Shown here one piece after another: positions 1 through 12,700 of a stretch of DNA of 64,000 bases. A program made the translations under genes and the position numbers. The notes beneath the pieces were generated by a model. It did no database searches, was not told the origin of the DNA, and saw only the letters and a program-made list of their open reading frames with translations. Source of the DNA: Rotaria macrura (Eukaryota > Rotifera > Eurotatoria > Philodinida > Philodinidae); assembly GCA_900239685.1 (NCBI GenBank), contig OENT01000785.1:1-64000 (forward strand). Direction: 5' to 3'. Position 1 is the first letter of the stretch, and each line of letters begins with the position of its first letter.

Positions 1-1553
1 GGCTCAATCGTAGCAGGCCAGGCACCAGGCCAGGCAGGACCGGGAAAAAGTGGCCTGTTGGCAGCTCTGGTCTCGTGGACCCTCTCTTAATTAGAATAGA
101 GAAAACTCAAGAAGTCAAATAAAGTATTACATAATTTTGAAAATCTAAGAATAGAGGAATTCGCATCAGATTATACAACCCCCAAATTTATAGTTTATCT
201 TTCACATAGAAATGTGAACTTTTGTCTGTTAAATTAGTGAAAATAATTCTAATTGATGTTATTAAACCTTTTACTGATGAAGAAAAACTTTGAAGTATCT
301 CTACCATAAGAAAAACATTAGTTCCCTTGATCATAATCCTTTGCAGCTATGCAGTTTTCTTTTTGCTAGATGTCTTTTAACACACTCTGGATAAACGAAT
401 ATATAATTATTCAGTCTAGTTCAACTATTGTACTGATGCAGTTCTCAGAGCATTGTTTATACGCTCAGTCAAAAAACGTATGATCTTTATTTATTTGATT
501 GTCATTACTTTGGTTTTTCTTTTAACTCATTTAAATTTATAAAATATTCTTTATTTGATTGTAAAAAATAAGAAGATAGTGATTGTTATTGGTGGTTGAA
601 AAACTGCCTAAAATAACTATTTAGTTGTAAACTCTAGACGAGACGAGGCGAGGCGGCAATGAGCAACTCGTCAGCATGACCAGGAGGTGACGAGTGGCTT
701 TTTTGATTGACTTGCGGATTTCTGGTTCACATACTATCTATAACTACTTCAGTTGAGATTCCAAATTGATACAAGAACGAGTGTATCAATTGTAAAAAAA
801 GAATAAAATGTCATTGAAGCACATTTTTCCTATCCATAGGTTTTCTATATTCTAAACAAGGTGAGTATGAATACTCACCTTCGCTTTGTACTAAGTTATC
901 ATAAGTTCCTTCGTGAATTAATGAAGAGAAGTTAGAGAGTATATCATTAAGAATCAATTGTGAGGTATAAATGAAATAATGTATGATTTTAAGTAAATTC
1001 TTTCTGGGTTTCTATAGAAAACAAGCGTCATTAGCATCAATCGTTGTGAAAAACAATTCGTTGTCACTTTTAATATTTCAACATCTCTAAATTTGAATCG
1101 AGATGAAAAATAAAATTAGAAACAACAGCTGCTTTCATTTTTTTAATCTATAGAACATCCTTTTAGTGATACAGTCTTGATGTTTGTTGTAGTCGAAGTC
1201 GAAGTATATTCATCACGAAGAATACAGATGGCGCTAGTTTCATGACAGTAGATATCTAAATTATATGTCAATGGTTTGCAGTTAACCATTAAAATTCGTC
1301 GCATCTCTATTACCACCAGAAAATATTGGTTGTTCGATATTCCAATGTCGACCTCCTTTTTCTTGTCTTGTATTGTATTGTTTATTTATTCTCTTGTTCT
1401 TCAGTTGTAGAATTTCAGTTTCTCTTCGTAATCCTGTCAAATTAATAAATTAAAATTTCATAATCATCCAAGGTATATTGTGATACTATTGAAACGTTGA
1501 GCGAGCCATTTATTTACATATTGTATTTGCCTTTCGTTCATAGATAGATAAAT
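1..1553. other. Upstream intergenic region with two GC-rich islets
   Basis: No gene is supported here. Two short GC-rich patches stand out from the AT-rich background. The first is at 1-95, with repeated GGCCAGGC-type words. It is open in frame 1 until a TAA, so it could be the end of something left of the window. The second is at about 636-702 and carries a short direct repeat (GAGGCGAGGCGGC) and ACTCGTC/GACGAGT arms. The stretch just before NAA15 should hold its promoter and 5' UTR, but no core promoter motif can be named with confidence. Confidence 0.5.
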
Positions 1554-4500
1554 ATGTCACCGCCAACTCAATCAGCTCAACTTCCTAGTCAACAATTACC
1601 AACACGTGAAAACAGTCAATTTAAAAAGCTCGTCGTAAGATACGAATTCTTCTTCTTATGAAGCAATCGATGATTTTTATTTCTCATTAGCGATTTTATG
1701 AACAAAAACAATATAAAAAAGGTTTGGCAGCTGGTAGAGAAATCCTAAAGAAGTTTCCTAATCATGGTGGTATGTATCGTTTGTAGGAAACATAATTCGC
1801 ATTATATTTTGCTGGTTACCTAGAAACGTTAGCCATGAAAGGTTTAATCCTTAGTGCAATGGGCAAAAAAGATGAAGCTCTTGAAAATATTCGTAATGGA
1901 ATCAAGAATAATATAACCAGTCATGTTGTATGGCATGTTTATGGATTGTGGCAACGTTCTGAGCGTAAATACGACGAAGCAATAAAAGCTTATAAAAGAG
2001 CACTTCAATGTGAAAAGGTAAGGAGTAAATAAATGTTGAATCATTTCTGTTGTTTTGTATGATTCATCGATTCATTTTCATAGGATAGCTTAACAATACT
2101 TCGTGACTTATCGTTATTGCAAATTCAAATGCGTGATCTTGAAGGTTATAAGGTAATGAATAGTTCCACAGAAAAGAAAAAAAAATTATCTATTCTGATA
2201 ATTTTGAACTCATTCTTAGGAAACACGCCATCAATTATTCAATTTAAAACCTGGTCAACGTCAATCTTGGGTTGGTTTCGCAATGTCTTATCATTTGTTA
2301 GGTGATTATGATATGGCGCAGAGTGTACTTGAAGAATTTCGTAAAACTCAACAAGATCGTCCGGCACCATCACCAGATAAACCCTATGACAATGAACATT
2401 CAGAATATTTACTGTATCAAAATCTTGTCTTACGTGAAAGTGGACAATATGAAGATGCTTTACGTCATATACAAGTACATGAAAAAGATATTTATAATAA
2501 ATTAGTATTAGCAGAAATCAAATATGATTTATACATGCATATGGGTACAAATGATCGAGCTGAAACCATATTACGCGATTTAATTGAACGTAATACTGAA
2601 AATAAGAAATATTATTATATGTTAGAAAAATGTTTACATTTAACGGATATTAATGATAAAACAAAACTCTATGAAAATCTCATAGAAAAATATCCGAAAG
2701 CTGATGCACCTAAACAAATACGTTTACAGTTTCTTACCGGTAATTATAGTTGAATGATTTTATTTTAAAATAGGAATGTATATACGCATGAATGATCCTT
2801 AGATGTATATGTACGAGATGTTGACGGAAATAAAATGTAAATCATCTATGCTGGTTATCTTTGTCATAGATTATCATTATCAATGGAGAAAAAGTGATAT
2901 TTCAAGATTGCGGACTTCAAAAGAATTTTGAATTAGATGAATTCTTGCTCCTCCCTGGCTTTCTCAATGATTATTTTGATTCTCTGTACTTATGTCATCA
3001 ATGATTTCTCTAAAGAGTCACAAATATTCCATGTAATAGAATACCGTTCCACGAGAATTAAAGCATTCTGTGAATTCTTTTCATTTATTGTTATTTTCTA
3101 AAGCTACTTGTGATTCGGAGTTCGACTTTGCAGTATCTTCGATGATCAATTGTTTCAAATTTATAGTCAAATACGCCTTAGTTATTATTAAAGAAGAGTT
3201 GTAAGACCGGAAATATACTATTGAGAAACCTATGTTTTAGTGGAGCCTATATTAATTTAAAAAAACGTTTTAATTCCCTTTTGAACAAATATCTTCATCT
3301 TATGTTGTTGAGCGGAAATATCAATTTCATCCTAACAGCTAGAATAAATTCACACTTATCTATGATGTGCATGAACTAAAATTAAAGTCTATGGATCAAT
3401 CTGTGAAAATTCTGTTAGTTAATAGTTTGTGGGGGCATTTTTTCTCTCATGAAGAAGAGAATTTCGTTAAAATCATTTTCAATTTATAGCTTTTTTCAGA
3501 TAATTAAGCTTTTTGTTTCTTCTTTTGATAATATGTATACGAACTTTTAATTGTTTAGGTGAGCCATTCGCGAAAGCTGTTGGATTATATTTACAAAAAG
3601 GATTTCAAAAAGGTGTACCATCACTCTTTCAGTCGATCAAGTTTTTATATGCAACACCAGAGAAAGTCAGTCATTTTTATGCTTTTGTATTGAAACTGAT
3701 TTGTTCTTGTTATTTCTCCCTGTTAGGTTCAAATAATAGATAAACTCGTGTGCACCTATTTACAGAATCTAATTAAATGTGGAACATTTGAACCATTATC
3801 AGGTATGATTTGAATCATTTTTCCTACAGAACATAAGTATAAAAGTATGAGGAAAAAGAAACGATACATTTTTCTTATCTGTAGACAGTGAAAAATCAGC
3901 CAACGAAGTCGAACCAACTACAAGTCTTCTTTGGCTTCAGTATTATCTCTCTCAGCATTATGATTATTTGGGCGATCTTCGCAATGCCTTTGAATATATC
4001 AATCAAGCTATATTTGATACACCAACACTTGTCGAACTGTACATGTTTAAAGCAAAAATCTATAAGGTTTATTCTTTTCTGATATCTTAATTCTTACATT
4101 GATGAGAATATTTTCCGTTATAATAGCATGCAGGTGATTTTCAAACGGCTGCCTCATGGATGGATGAAGCTCAATCATTGGATACAGCTGATCGATTCAT
4201 CAATTGTAAATGTACAAAATATTTACTTCGTGCAAATCAAATAAATGCTGCGCTTGAAATAGCTGGAAAATTTACACGAGTAAATATTGATTGTTTTTCA
4301 TATTGTGTTCAAAAATATGTAGCATCTTAATATCATTAAGGAAAATTCTTCACCAGCTGATTATCTACGTGAAATGCAATGTATGTGGTTTGAATTAGAA
4401 ATGGCTCGAGCTTACCGTCGATTAAAAAAGTATGGTGATGCTCTCAAGAAATGTCATGAAATCGATCGTGTATGTTTGTGTTGGTTATTTCCATTTAAGT

Positions 4501-7500
4501 TTTTGCTCTTTTTAGCATTTTCAAGAATTTATTGAAGATCAATTTGATTTTCATTCGTATTGTCTTCGAAAAATGGTTCTTTGTGCTTATGTTGACATGC
4601 TCAATCTTGAAGATCATATGAAAGGTCATCGATTTTTTCGTCAAGCAGCTGAAATTGCTGTTGAGGTAAAGAAATAAAATTCGGTTCTAGAAATGATATG
4701 TAACGTTATGATTTAGATCTATATTCGTCTTTTCGATTATCCCCTTTCTGAACAAGATAATGATCCGAACGAAAATCTCGGTAAGAAAGATACAAATCTT
4801 GTTAGTTTTATGTAATTACAAAAGAAATATTTTTGATGTCTATAACTGCATTCATCGACTAGTTATATTGTGTGAAAATCTTGCTTGCGCTTTCTTTATA
4901 CATCCTTCAATGTAATGAACGTTGACGTAATCTAGCTATGATCAAAACAATTTCGATGAGATTCACAGATCGTTAACTTTCGTTTTAGGAAGTTTAAATG
5001 AAATCTCTCAGAGAGTTTTGCTAAATTTCATACAGAATATGATTCATGTATTTTTCCGGTGAGTTGGTAAACATTGAGTAAAGATTATTTCAACATTTTC
5101 TATCAGAATATTCATCGTGAATTGATCGTTGTGGTTCTTTAAAATAAATTTGTAGAATAAACAAATCTAAAAAGAAGCAATCAAACATGAGGAAGAGTAA
5201 TATTACAAAGTTATACAAGAAGTTTGTAATCAGATCTACCAAAGGGACAATCTCACGGATCAATCGTGAAGTTACATTCGTATTCAATATCTAACAATCA
5301 GTTATTTTTTTTCTTTCTTCACGAGAGATCATGATTGCGATTACGATGAAATGACTTTCAAATACAAGTGATGTTCGAAAATTTCACTTGAAAATGACCA
5401 ATATTTGCAACCAAATATCCTCATCTATCTACTTCAATTTTCAATGTTCTATTTTGTCTTTCTTCAAATTAAATTCACTAATGAATGAAATTATCGAATA
5501 TTTTAGCCAATATGTCAGTAGCTGAAGCGAAAAAATTAAAAAATAAATTACGTAAACAACAATTACGGGAACAACAAGAAAAGCAAAAACAAATTGATGC
5601 TGATCGACGCAAAAAGGAATTTCAACGATCTCGTAATAAAGACGATGGTGAAGAAGAAAAAGTTAAGGAAGAAGAAATCATTGCTGAAAAACTTGAACAT
5701 GTCTGTACCGATAATTGTTTTTTTGACATATGAATACATATGAACGGCTTGTTTTTTAGTGTGAAAAGCCATTAGAAGAAGCTATGCGATTTTTACAGCC
5801 ACTTGAAGATTTTTCTGGTAACTTTATACAAACTCATTATTTAGGTTTCGAAGTCTATTATCGACGAAGTATGTTACCTAGAATGAATAAGAAAAAAAAA
5901 GTATTTGACTATGCAACAATGTTACTCTAGGAAAATATTTATTGATGTTACGTTGTTTAAAACGAATGAAAAAATTAGATCCAAACAATCCAAAACTTCA
6001 TTCATGTCTCATGAAATTTTTAAGACTAGGTTAGACATATCATTTGAATTTAGATTTTAATATCGTATGTTTTACTTTTTTAATTCGTAGTTGAAACGGA
6101 ACCTATTGCTGATGAACGATTACGAACATTAATTCATGAGGAATTGAGAATATTTGATGTTAAACATGGAAATTCAATGAAAAATATTGAACAACTTAAT
6201 GAAGAATTTATTAAGAATCATTCGAATTCATTATCGCATCGCATTGAAGGTAAATATTACTTGATATTTTTCGTTTAATAAAAAGTTAATTTCAATTTAG
6301 CCGCTAAAATTATGCATCTTATTAATCCAAAGAACTATGAAAAAACGATTGAATTTCTCACAACATTAAATTCAAATTTTATCGATCAAAATTTAAAAGT
6401 TTGTATTTTATTTTCTGTTGTCTATTATGTGTCGAAAAAAAACATTTTTTGGCATAATCTGAGACACTTCATTTTTCACCAATCGGAGAGTATTAGCATG
6501 GAAAATAAGTTCAGAATTTCTATTTTTTTTTCTATGCTTTACTAAGTTTCATTGAGAAATAATAGAAAGATCACCGATGACACTACGCAATTAGTACTAC
6601 ATGAAAAAGATGGTGGTAAATATGATCGACTCTATTTAGACATGGTGTAGACAATCAATTCTTATAGTTCAGTTAGATCTCAAAATGAATGTTCCTGCTA
6701 GTGGCTGTCTTACGGAGAGTAGATATTGGAGAAAAATCAGGCGAATATTATTTTTATCGAAGAGAGAATCATCTAAGCTGACAATTAGCATTGGAATTCA
6801 TATTCAGTCTATAAGAAACTATTGAAGAGACTAGTAAAATCTGGAAACAATTCTTATTCGTACACTTGCTAGATTGAGTTCAGATTGTTTTTATTGACTT
6901 TAAGATCGATTTTCCCCCATTCGTCAGGAACTCAAAATTAATGAAATTTTAAATTAAAACTCTACTAATTGTTCTTTACAATATTCACGAAGTCATGAAA
7001 TCTAACTTTAGTCAGAAACTTTGTAAAAACTTATAATACAGCTCTGGAGGTCAGTGAACACACATTGTGCACAGTCTAGCTTTCTGGCAAACTATGAATA
7101 TGTAATACTTTGTTCGCTCGACAAAACAATTATAAATAATACGCAGTTGAGCTCTATCATATACTCGAAAGATATGATTAAAAAGAACGCAAGATTTTGA
7201 TTTTCATCACTATTGTATATTGAGCTGATATATAGTATCAAGACTTTGCATTGTATTTTCATCTTCTTTGTTTAGTTATGTTCAAGTATTTATGAAAGTA
7301 TGCAAGCAGGTGACTTTGGTCCAATTGAATCTTCAATAATTGAAAAATATCGTCTCGAATGCAATCGATTATGGCCACAAGCAAATCTATTTCAAATCAA
7401 TCCACACTCAACATTTGATCAATCACAGCCATTATCATCTCCACCATCGTATTCATCGATTTCAAGCCTGCCACCCCCACCCTATTCGTCTTGTGATTAT

Positions 7501-7542
7501 CAAACGAATGGTGGTGACGTTGTATCACCTAAGAAAAATTAA
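1554..7542 (+). CDS. NAA15: N-alpha-acetyltransferase 15 (NatA auxiliary/ribosome-anchor subunit)
   Basis: Scaffold of the NatA complex, which holds the catalytic subunit NAA10 at the ribosome and acetylates protein N-termini co-translationally. Eighteen exons give about 909 aa (human 866): 1554-1634, 1691-1769, 1824-2017, 2084-2152, 2220-2739, 3559-3665, 3727-3802, 3885-4066, 4127-4279, 4341-4469, 4516-4665, 4717-4780, 5507-5700, 5760-5868, 5931-6029, 6091-6249, 6301-6398, 7276-7542. All phases join. Recognisable blocks are [45 protein letters not shown] and [16 protein letters not shown]-type helical repeats fill most of the protein, with a charged Lys/Gln/Glu linker near residues 605-660, as in orthologues. 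The tail is Pro/Ser-rich and diverged. Three introns (2740-3558, 4781-5506, 6399-7275) are 0.7-0.9 kb while the others are about 50-75 nt. The start was chosen because it gives a short N-terminus leading into the conserved REN.QFKKLV block. Confidence 0.95.
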
Positions 7543-7878
7543 TTTTCTCTTCATATGTGATCGTAAATAGAACAATGAACAAATGCATTCGCTCCATTTA
7601 TTCTGTTCGATTGATCTTTTTGTTTGTTTTTTCTCTTTCGATCTTGTAACCGAGATACAATTCAAAAATAAAGACGTCTTACATATCGCTTGTGTTATGA
7701 TTGTTAGACAAACTTTTCTCTTTTCTTGTTTTTGTTTTGTTTTTTTTTTAAGGACATAAATGAATGTTGTAACGTTTTATACTGTTTTGTTTTTACTAAA
7801 ATAAAACAAAATGAAAAGAATCAACATTCAACAAAATATGTCCTTGTCCTTCGTTTTCTTTTTATCATTCGTAGATTA
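7543..7878 (+). other. NAA15-ARL16 spacer with 3' end signals
   Basis: A 336-bp spacer. It holds a likely NAA15 polyadenylation signal AATAAA at 7667-7672, then T-rich sequence and an AG (TCGTAG ending at 7874) four bases before the ARL16 ATG. That AG could be the acceptor for a 5'-UTR intron or for a trans-spliced leader. An in-frame ATG exists upstream at 7726, but the sequence between does not resemble the ARL family. Confidence 0.5.
7667..7672 (+). terminator. Polyadenylation signal AATAAA (NAA15)
   Basis: A canonical AATAAA hexamer lies about 125 nt after the NAA15 stop codon and is followed by T-rich sequence. The position fits a 3' end signal for NAA15. This is inferred from motif and place only. 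Confidence 0.5.
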
Positions 7879-8406
7879 ATGTCGGATACATCAAAGAAAA
7901 AAATTCTTGTACTTGGAACTCGTTGGAGTGGAAAAAGTCTTTTAATAAAGCGCTTGGAAGAGATTAGTTCATCATCATCGAAAATTGTTCATGATGAATT
8001 TCTTTATACAACAACAACGATTGGAAAAACATTAACTATAATAAAAAATAAACGAAATCAATCATTTGAATTACATGAGCTTGGTGCAACATTAGGTTCT
8101 TTGTGGAAAAAAATTTATATGAGTACGCATTTTGATAAAATTATTTATGTCATCGATTCGACACAACCATGGTCTATTTCACTTACATTTGAACAATTAA
8201 AAGAAATATATGAACAAATTCCAATTAAACCAAAGCATATTCTCTTAGTTTTCAATAAAACTAATGAAATTAATTCACTAAACAAAAAAGCTTTAATCGA
8301 ATTACTTGCCTTGGATTCACTTTGGAAAGGAGAAGTTGAAATAATAGAAACTAATGCTGGAACGGGAATGAATTTATCAATATTACTCGATTGGATTACT
8401 CATTGA
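7879..8406 (+). CDS. ARL16: ARL16-like small GTPase
   Basis: Single exon, 175 aa (human about 173-197). ARF-like small GTPase. Human ARL16 is linked to Golgi-to-cilium export of ARL13B and INPP5E. The P-loop is GTRWSGKS (about residues 14-21), followed by LLIKRLEEISS, which parallels LLVKRLQEVSS of the family. The switch-II region reads HELGATLGSLW in place of the classic DxxGQ, a hallmark of ARL16 (human ELGGCMGPIW). The base-binding motif is FNKTNE, where most GTPases have NKxD. The C-terminal block NAGTGMNLSILLDWI matches the family SAREGTGL..VLAWL end. There is no N-terminal myristoylation glycine. The start at 7879 was preferred to 7726 because family similarity begins at once. It is 90 bp upstream of EXOSC5 on the same strand. 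Confidence 0.88.
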   Translation: MSDTSKKKILVLGTRWSGKSLLIKRLEEISSSSSKIVHDEFLYTTTTIGKTLTIIKNKRNQSFELHELGATLGSLWKKIYMSTHFDKIIYVIDSTQPWSISLTFEQLKEIYEQIPIKPKHILLVFNKTNEINSLNKKALIELLALDSLWKGEVEIIETNAGTGMNLSILLDWITH

Positions 8407-8483
8407 CAGTAGATTTTTTTTCCTTATTTTTAAATAGTTTTTACGCATGTTTGTTTTTGTATATAAGTATAAATGTTTGAGAA

Positions 8484-8496
8484 ACATATTTTTTAG
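8484..8496 (+). promoter_or_regulatory. Splice-acceptor-like site abutting the EXOSC5 start codon
   Basis: A T-run ending in AG (ATTTTTTAG) immediately precedes the ATG at 8497, and the EXOSC5 reading frame begins there. The region between ARL16 and EXOSC5 is only 90 nt and shows no room for a separate promoter. This layout is what a spliced-leader trans-splice acceptor inside an operon would look like. No leader sequence can be seen in genomic DNA, so this is inference. Confidence 0.45.
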
Positions 8497-9189
8497 ATGT
8501 CTGAAATCTTATCACAAACTAATGAAAGTGATGCATCAATATTTTCATGTTTGCACTGTGTCTTATCACCAATAACAAAAGCAACAGGTTCAGCAACGTT
8601 AACATTAAACGATACATTGTGTACATGTCTACTCAATGGACCTGGCGAATTACGACAACAGCAAGATGCAACAAATCGTCTTCAAGTTGATATTACATTT
8701 CAAGCTCGTCCAAACAGCACGAATGCCACCAATTCAACATCGTCAAAAGATAAAATTATTGAAGAATGGCTTGAAACTTTAATTCATGCAACTGTCTTAA
8801 CGGAACATTATCCACGTTCGCAAATTAATGTTGTTATGTATGAAGAGCAAAATCTATCAGGCGAAGCAACTATACTTGCATGTTTATGTAATACACTTTG
8901 TTTAACAATGCTTGATGCAAATCTACCAATGAAATATGCATTCGCTGCTGTACCTATTGTTCAACATCCAACGAAAGGTCTTTTATCATTACCAAAAACG
9001 AAAGATGAATTAGTATCAACAAGTTATTTTGTTTTTGTTTTCGAAATAACATTAAATGAAGTATTAGCTATGCATGCAAGCGGAGATTTTGATATGAAGT
9101 CGTTAGAACAAGCGATATCTATTGCACAACCAATAGCGAGACAAATATTTCAATTTTATAGACAGGAACTTGAAAAAAGATTAACTTAA
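8497..9189 (+). CDS. EXOSC5: Exosome complex component RRP46
   Basis: Single exon, 230 aa (human 235). This is one of the six RNase PH-like subunits of the barrel of the 3'-to-5' RNA exosome, acting in nucleus and cytoplasm. Blocks matching the family include TGSATLTLNDT..C.LNGPGE (human [22 protein letters not shown]), HATVLTEHYPRSQINVVM (human LHPRTSITVVL), ATILACLCNTLCLTMLDANLPM (human [20 protein letters not shown]) and the C-terminal FQFYRQELEKR (human FRFYRESLQRR). Eukaryotic ring subunits lack catalytic activity and nothing here suggests otherwise. An Asn/Ser/Thr-rich insertion near residues 72-85 is lineage-specific. It lies 90 bp downstream of ARL16. Confidence 0.93.
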   Translation: MSEILSQTNESDASIFSCLHCVLSPITKATGSATLTLNDTLCTCLLNGPGELRQQQDATNRLQVDITFQARPNSTNATNSTSSKDKIIEEWLETLIHATVLTEHYPRSQINVVMYEEQNLSGEATILACLCNTLCLTMLDANLPMKYAFAAVPIVQHPTKGLLSLPKTKDELVSTSYFVFVFEITLNEVLAMHASGDFDMKSLEQAISIAQPIARQIFQFYRQELEKRLT

Positions 9190-9723
9190 TCTATCACTCT
9201 ATGCCTACTCTGTTTCTATATAAATATATCAATAAAAATATCATAACATCGTTTGTTATATAGCACTAGAGCTATACGTGTTTCATTATGAAAGAATTCA
9301 TTTTTGCTAAGTGTATTAACATGCGTTAAGATTTATCGTTCTTAATGGCATGGTTGTAAAGGGAAAAACGTTCTGTACAAGAAACTTTCGCAATATACTC
9401 GACATCTACGGCAATAACTATGATAAAAAAAAGAAATGTAATTGAAATTCGAGTTTACTTACTACATAGTGTACGTTTCAAGAATCATATATAAATCTTG
9501 TTTGATTTCTACTGTATCGATAGTGAGAAACTATTGAAAGAAGAAACTTGCGCAAGATGAGGTACCATGATATTTTTCAGTTCAATATGCAATTATTAAT
9601 ATTTTCACTAAAATCCATGTTTAGCAATAATTATAAATGTTTTAGCTTGAATGCAATACTAATACTTATGCCTAGTAGATTTGTTTTAGATGTTACACAC
9701 TGCTACGATATAAAACAGCAATC
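9190..9723 (+). other. EXOSC5-NRDE2 spacer
   Basis: A 534-bp AT-rich spacer. It starts with a likely polyadenylation signal (AATAAA, 9231-9236) about 40 nt after the EXOSC5 stop. A TTTTAG at about 9685-9690 lies 33 nt before the NRDE2 ATG and could be a 5'-UTR splice acceptor. Open frames here, including one at 9548-9760, have no coding character that I recognise. Confidence 0.4.
9231..9236 (+). terminator. Polyadenylation signal AATAAA (EXOSC5)
   Basis: A canonical hexamer 42 nt after the EXOSC5 stop codon, the only good candidate before NRDE2. Confidence 0.5.
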
Positions 9724-12700
9724 ATGTTCAAAGCGTATGCTTCATTGGAATCATCAATAAAAAAAGAAGAAGAAGAAGAAAAGCCAACAGTGACTCCATC
9801 GACTGCTAACGATTCTAGTGGCAAGTAAAATAACCTTACATTATCAACCTATATGATCTCTTTTAATAGAAATTACTTGGCTTGAAAATAAATCATTTTC
9901 TACTGATCTACCGAAGGTTTCTTTTCGTCCACAATCAACTGTTTCAACTAAATCCAATCCTGTCGTGGATGCTAAACCAAAAGAAGAAAAGAAACCAATC
10001 GCAAGACCCATTCAAAACATTGAAAACAAGAAAAGTGAAACCGACAAGTGCGTATCTCGATTGAAAGTTTCCATGATATTTGAGGATTTGCAACTCGTTT
10101 TCAAATTTTATATCTACGTACTTCATATCAATCATAGAAACATAAATGTATCATGTATAGATATTCTACTGTGTTTCGTCACCTATGTTATTTGTCTTTA
10201 ACGAATACCGAGTTCAATTGACATAGTGTAAGCATAATAAATATATTTTGGAATGTGAAAATTTTTTTAAAGAAATCAAATATATCTAATAGAAATAGAA
10301 AGCGCCGAAGTATTCTCAGAAATTTTGCGCCAGATGCTGTAACTTATTGAATTGTAACTTTTTCCCTCGTAAACAGCATCGCATCGTAGATTTCTTTCAT
10401 TCTCCAATACTATAATATTCGCTTCTAATCAGTATCTTGATTTTTCTGCAGCATTCTCTCTACCTTATTAATTATTGCGTACTACAAAAAAGGATTTACC
10501 AACAAAAATTTAACAGATATATCGTTCCTAGAAAAGAAGGAGAGATCGCTGCTCATATGCAACCTTCGAACAACTTTTATCTCATAGAGAAAATAAGCCC
10601 TATGTTAAGTTAACCTGTATCTTCATATTTCACGTCGATTTATTCTGAAAGTTTATAGATTTTTTGCAAGATAGTTCCTTAAAAAAATTTACTACATAGA
10701 ATAGTCAATTGGGATTATTATCGTTAGCAGTCCATTTAAAAAATAAGGCAACTCCGAAAGCATATTAAATCTATTTTTTCTAATGCCTAATGAAACACAT
10801 GAATTTCGAAGACTACAATTAATGAATAGAAACCAATTATAATCGTTTTTTTACTTTAGTAATGTATTCTATATCGATCGTCGTCGTGATCGAGCCAATA
10901 TTACTGTTCCATATACTCGTGGTATTCCTCGTTATGGAGCTAAGTTTTGTAATCAACGTCCGTTGGGTTCTCGCATTTCTAAAGCGTCTCGTAAACAACG
11001 TCCTGTTCGTTATTTTCATCATAAAACGGAAGATACTGATAATCGCCCTCCAGATTCTTTTGTAACAGTTGACAATCGTCTGGAACAATTGAATATTGCT
11101 GTTCGTGAACAGCCACATTCATTTGATGCTTGGAAAGAATTGATTGATTATCAATTCTATTTGTTTAAAACAAATGGACAGCAAGAAAAATTAGCTGCAT
11201 TGTATAATAAACAGTTATCAATAATCGATCGAGCTTTAGAACTTAATGCCAACCGTTTACAATATCGTTTATTAAGATTAAATATTCGGACACGTTCACA
11301 TTCATTTGATCATGATGTACTTTTAAATGAATGGACAATATTAATAAAAGATTGTCAAAAATCAAGTGACGATCGAACTATTAATGAAGCATGGTATTCA
11401 TATATACAATTTGTACTCAATCGAATCGAAATATTTTCAATCGATAAGTTAAATGAAATATTCATACAATATTTTTCAACCTATGCATATCATATACAAA
11501 CACGTAGTGAAAAAGAACGAAGATTACTAATCAATCATACAATAGGTAAGTACAAGTTTTACTATCAGATACTAGGCTTTGTTTTCTCCAGTAAATAATC
11601 GTATGTATAGAACAAGTAGCATATAGTAATGTCGTAGATAGAAAAAATAATAATAATAAAAATCGTTAGAGATAAAACTTCATTCAGTTATTAGATCATT
11701 GACTATTTTGAGTTTACTCTAACTACTCAATTAATTGACATGAGATAGAATGATTAGGTATCGATTCTATCTGCAACAATATTATGCATCGATAGAAACA
11801 CAGTAAATGTTTTATTTAAGTCTTACGATCTTATTTCTATCATCACTACAATGATCTTCTCATAAAATGTATTGAACATGATGAATAAAAGCAAAACAAA
11901 ATCTATTCTTGTTCATTATTAGTTGTATCAATGCGTATCACTTAGATTCATCATACTAGCTTTAGTACATAACGTAACATGTACATATTGTAGATTTTAT
12001 GTTCGGTAATTTCTGATAATAGGAAACCGATTCACAATGTTCTGGAATCGTTTCCTCAAAGACAAAAGTTCAATGGTAGAGCCTTGTGAATGGGAACAAC
12101 ACCATAGAATAGAATTCAGATGAAAAAAGAAATCCTATTTTGTTTTCTGTTCAGTTAATATGATTTCTAAAAAGTTTAAAATCTTTCGGATATATGGATT
12201 TTTAGTTTGAACACCAGAATGTTATGATGGTTCTTGTAGTTGAATGGAATGTAATGCACACGTCTATTAAGTAAGATGATTACTAGATATTCAAGTACTG
12301 CAATTTTCATTGTTCGATAGAAAAAACTCGACGTCATTCAATTATATTTTACTAAGTATTAAAGATTTTTGACAATGAAATTCTGAAACCATTTTCTCTT
12401 CAAAACTACGCAAGACTAACATTATTAATATATTCGAATCTATTGTTATAAGACGGTTTTTAGGGCTCCCTAGTGTTCTATTGATACGTTAAGGTTAACT
12501 GACGAAATATTCAGATGATAGTAAATCTTCATAACACATTAAATTTTGGCCTTTAAAAGAATTCTGAATCCATTACGGATCAAAAACTCTGAGTTCTAAC
12601 AAATCAATATTACCACAAGATGGAGATAACAGACATCGATTATTTAGAAGTAAGAAGATATGTGTACCATTATTTGACGTAGCATGGTGAATTAGATCAA

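Noticed and set aside
7726..7878. Longer ARL16 start at 7726
   Set aside because: The added 51 residues are hydrophobic/Asn-Lys-rich, translated from T-rich UTR, and not part of ARL16.
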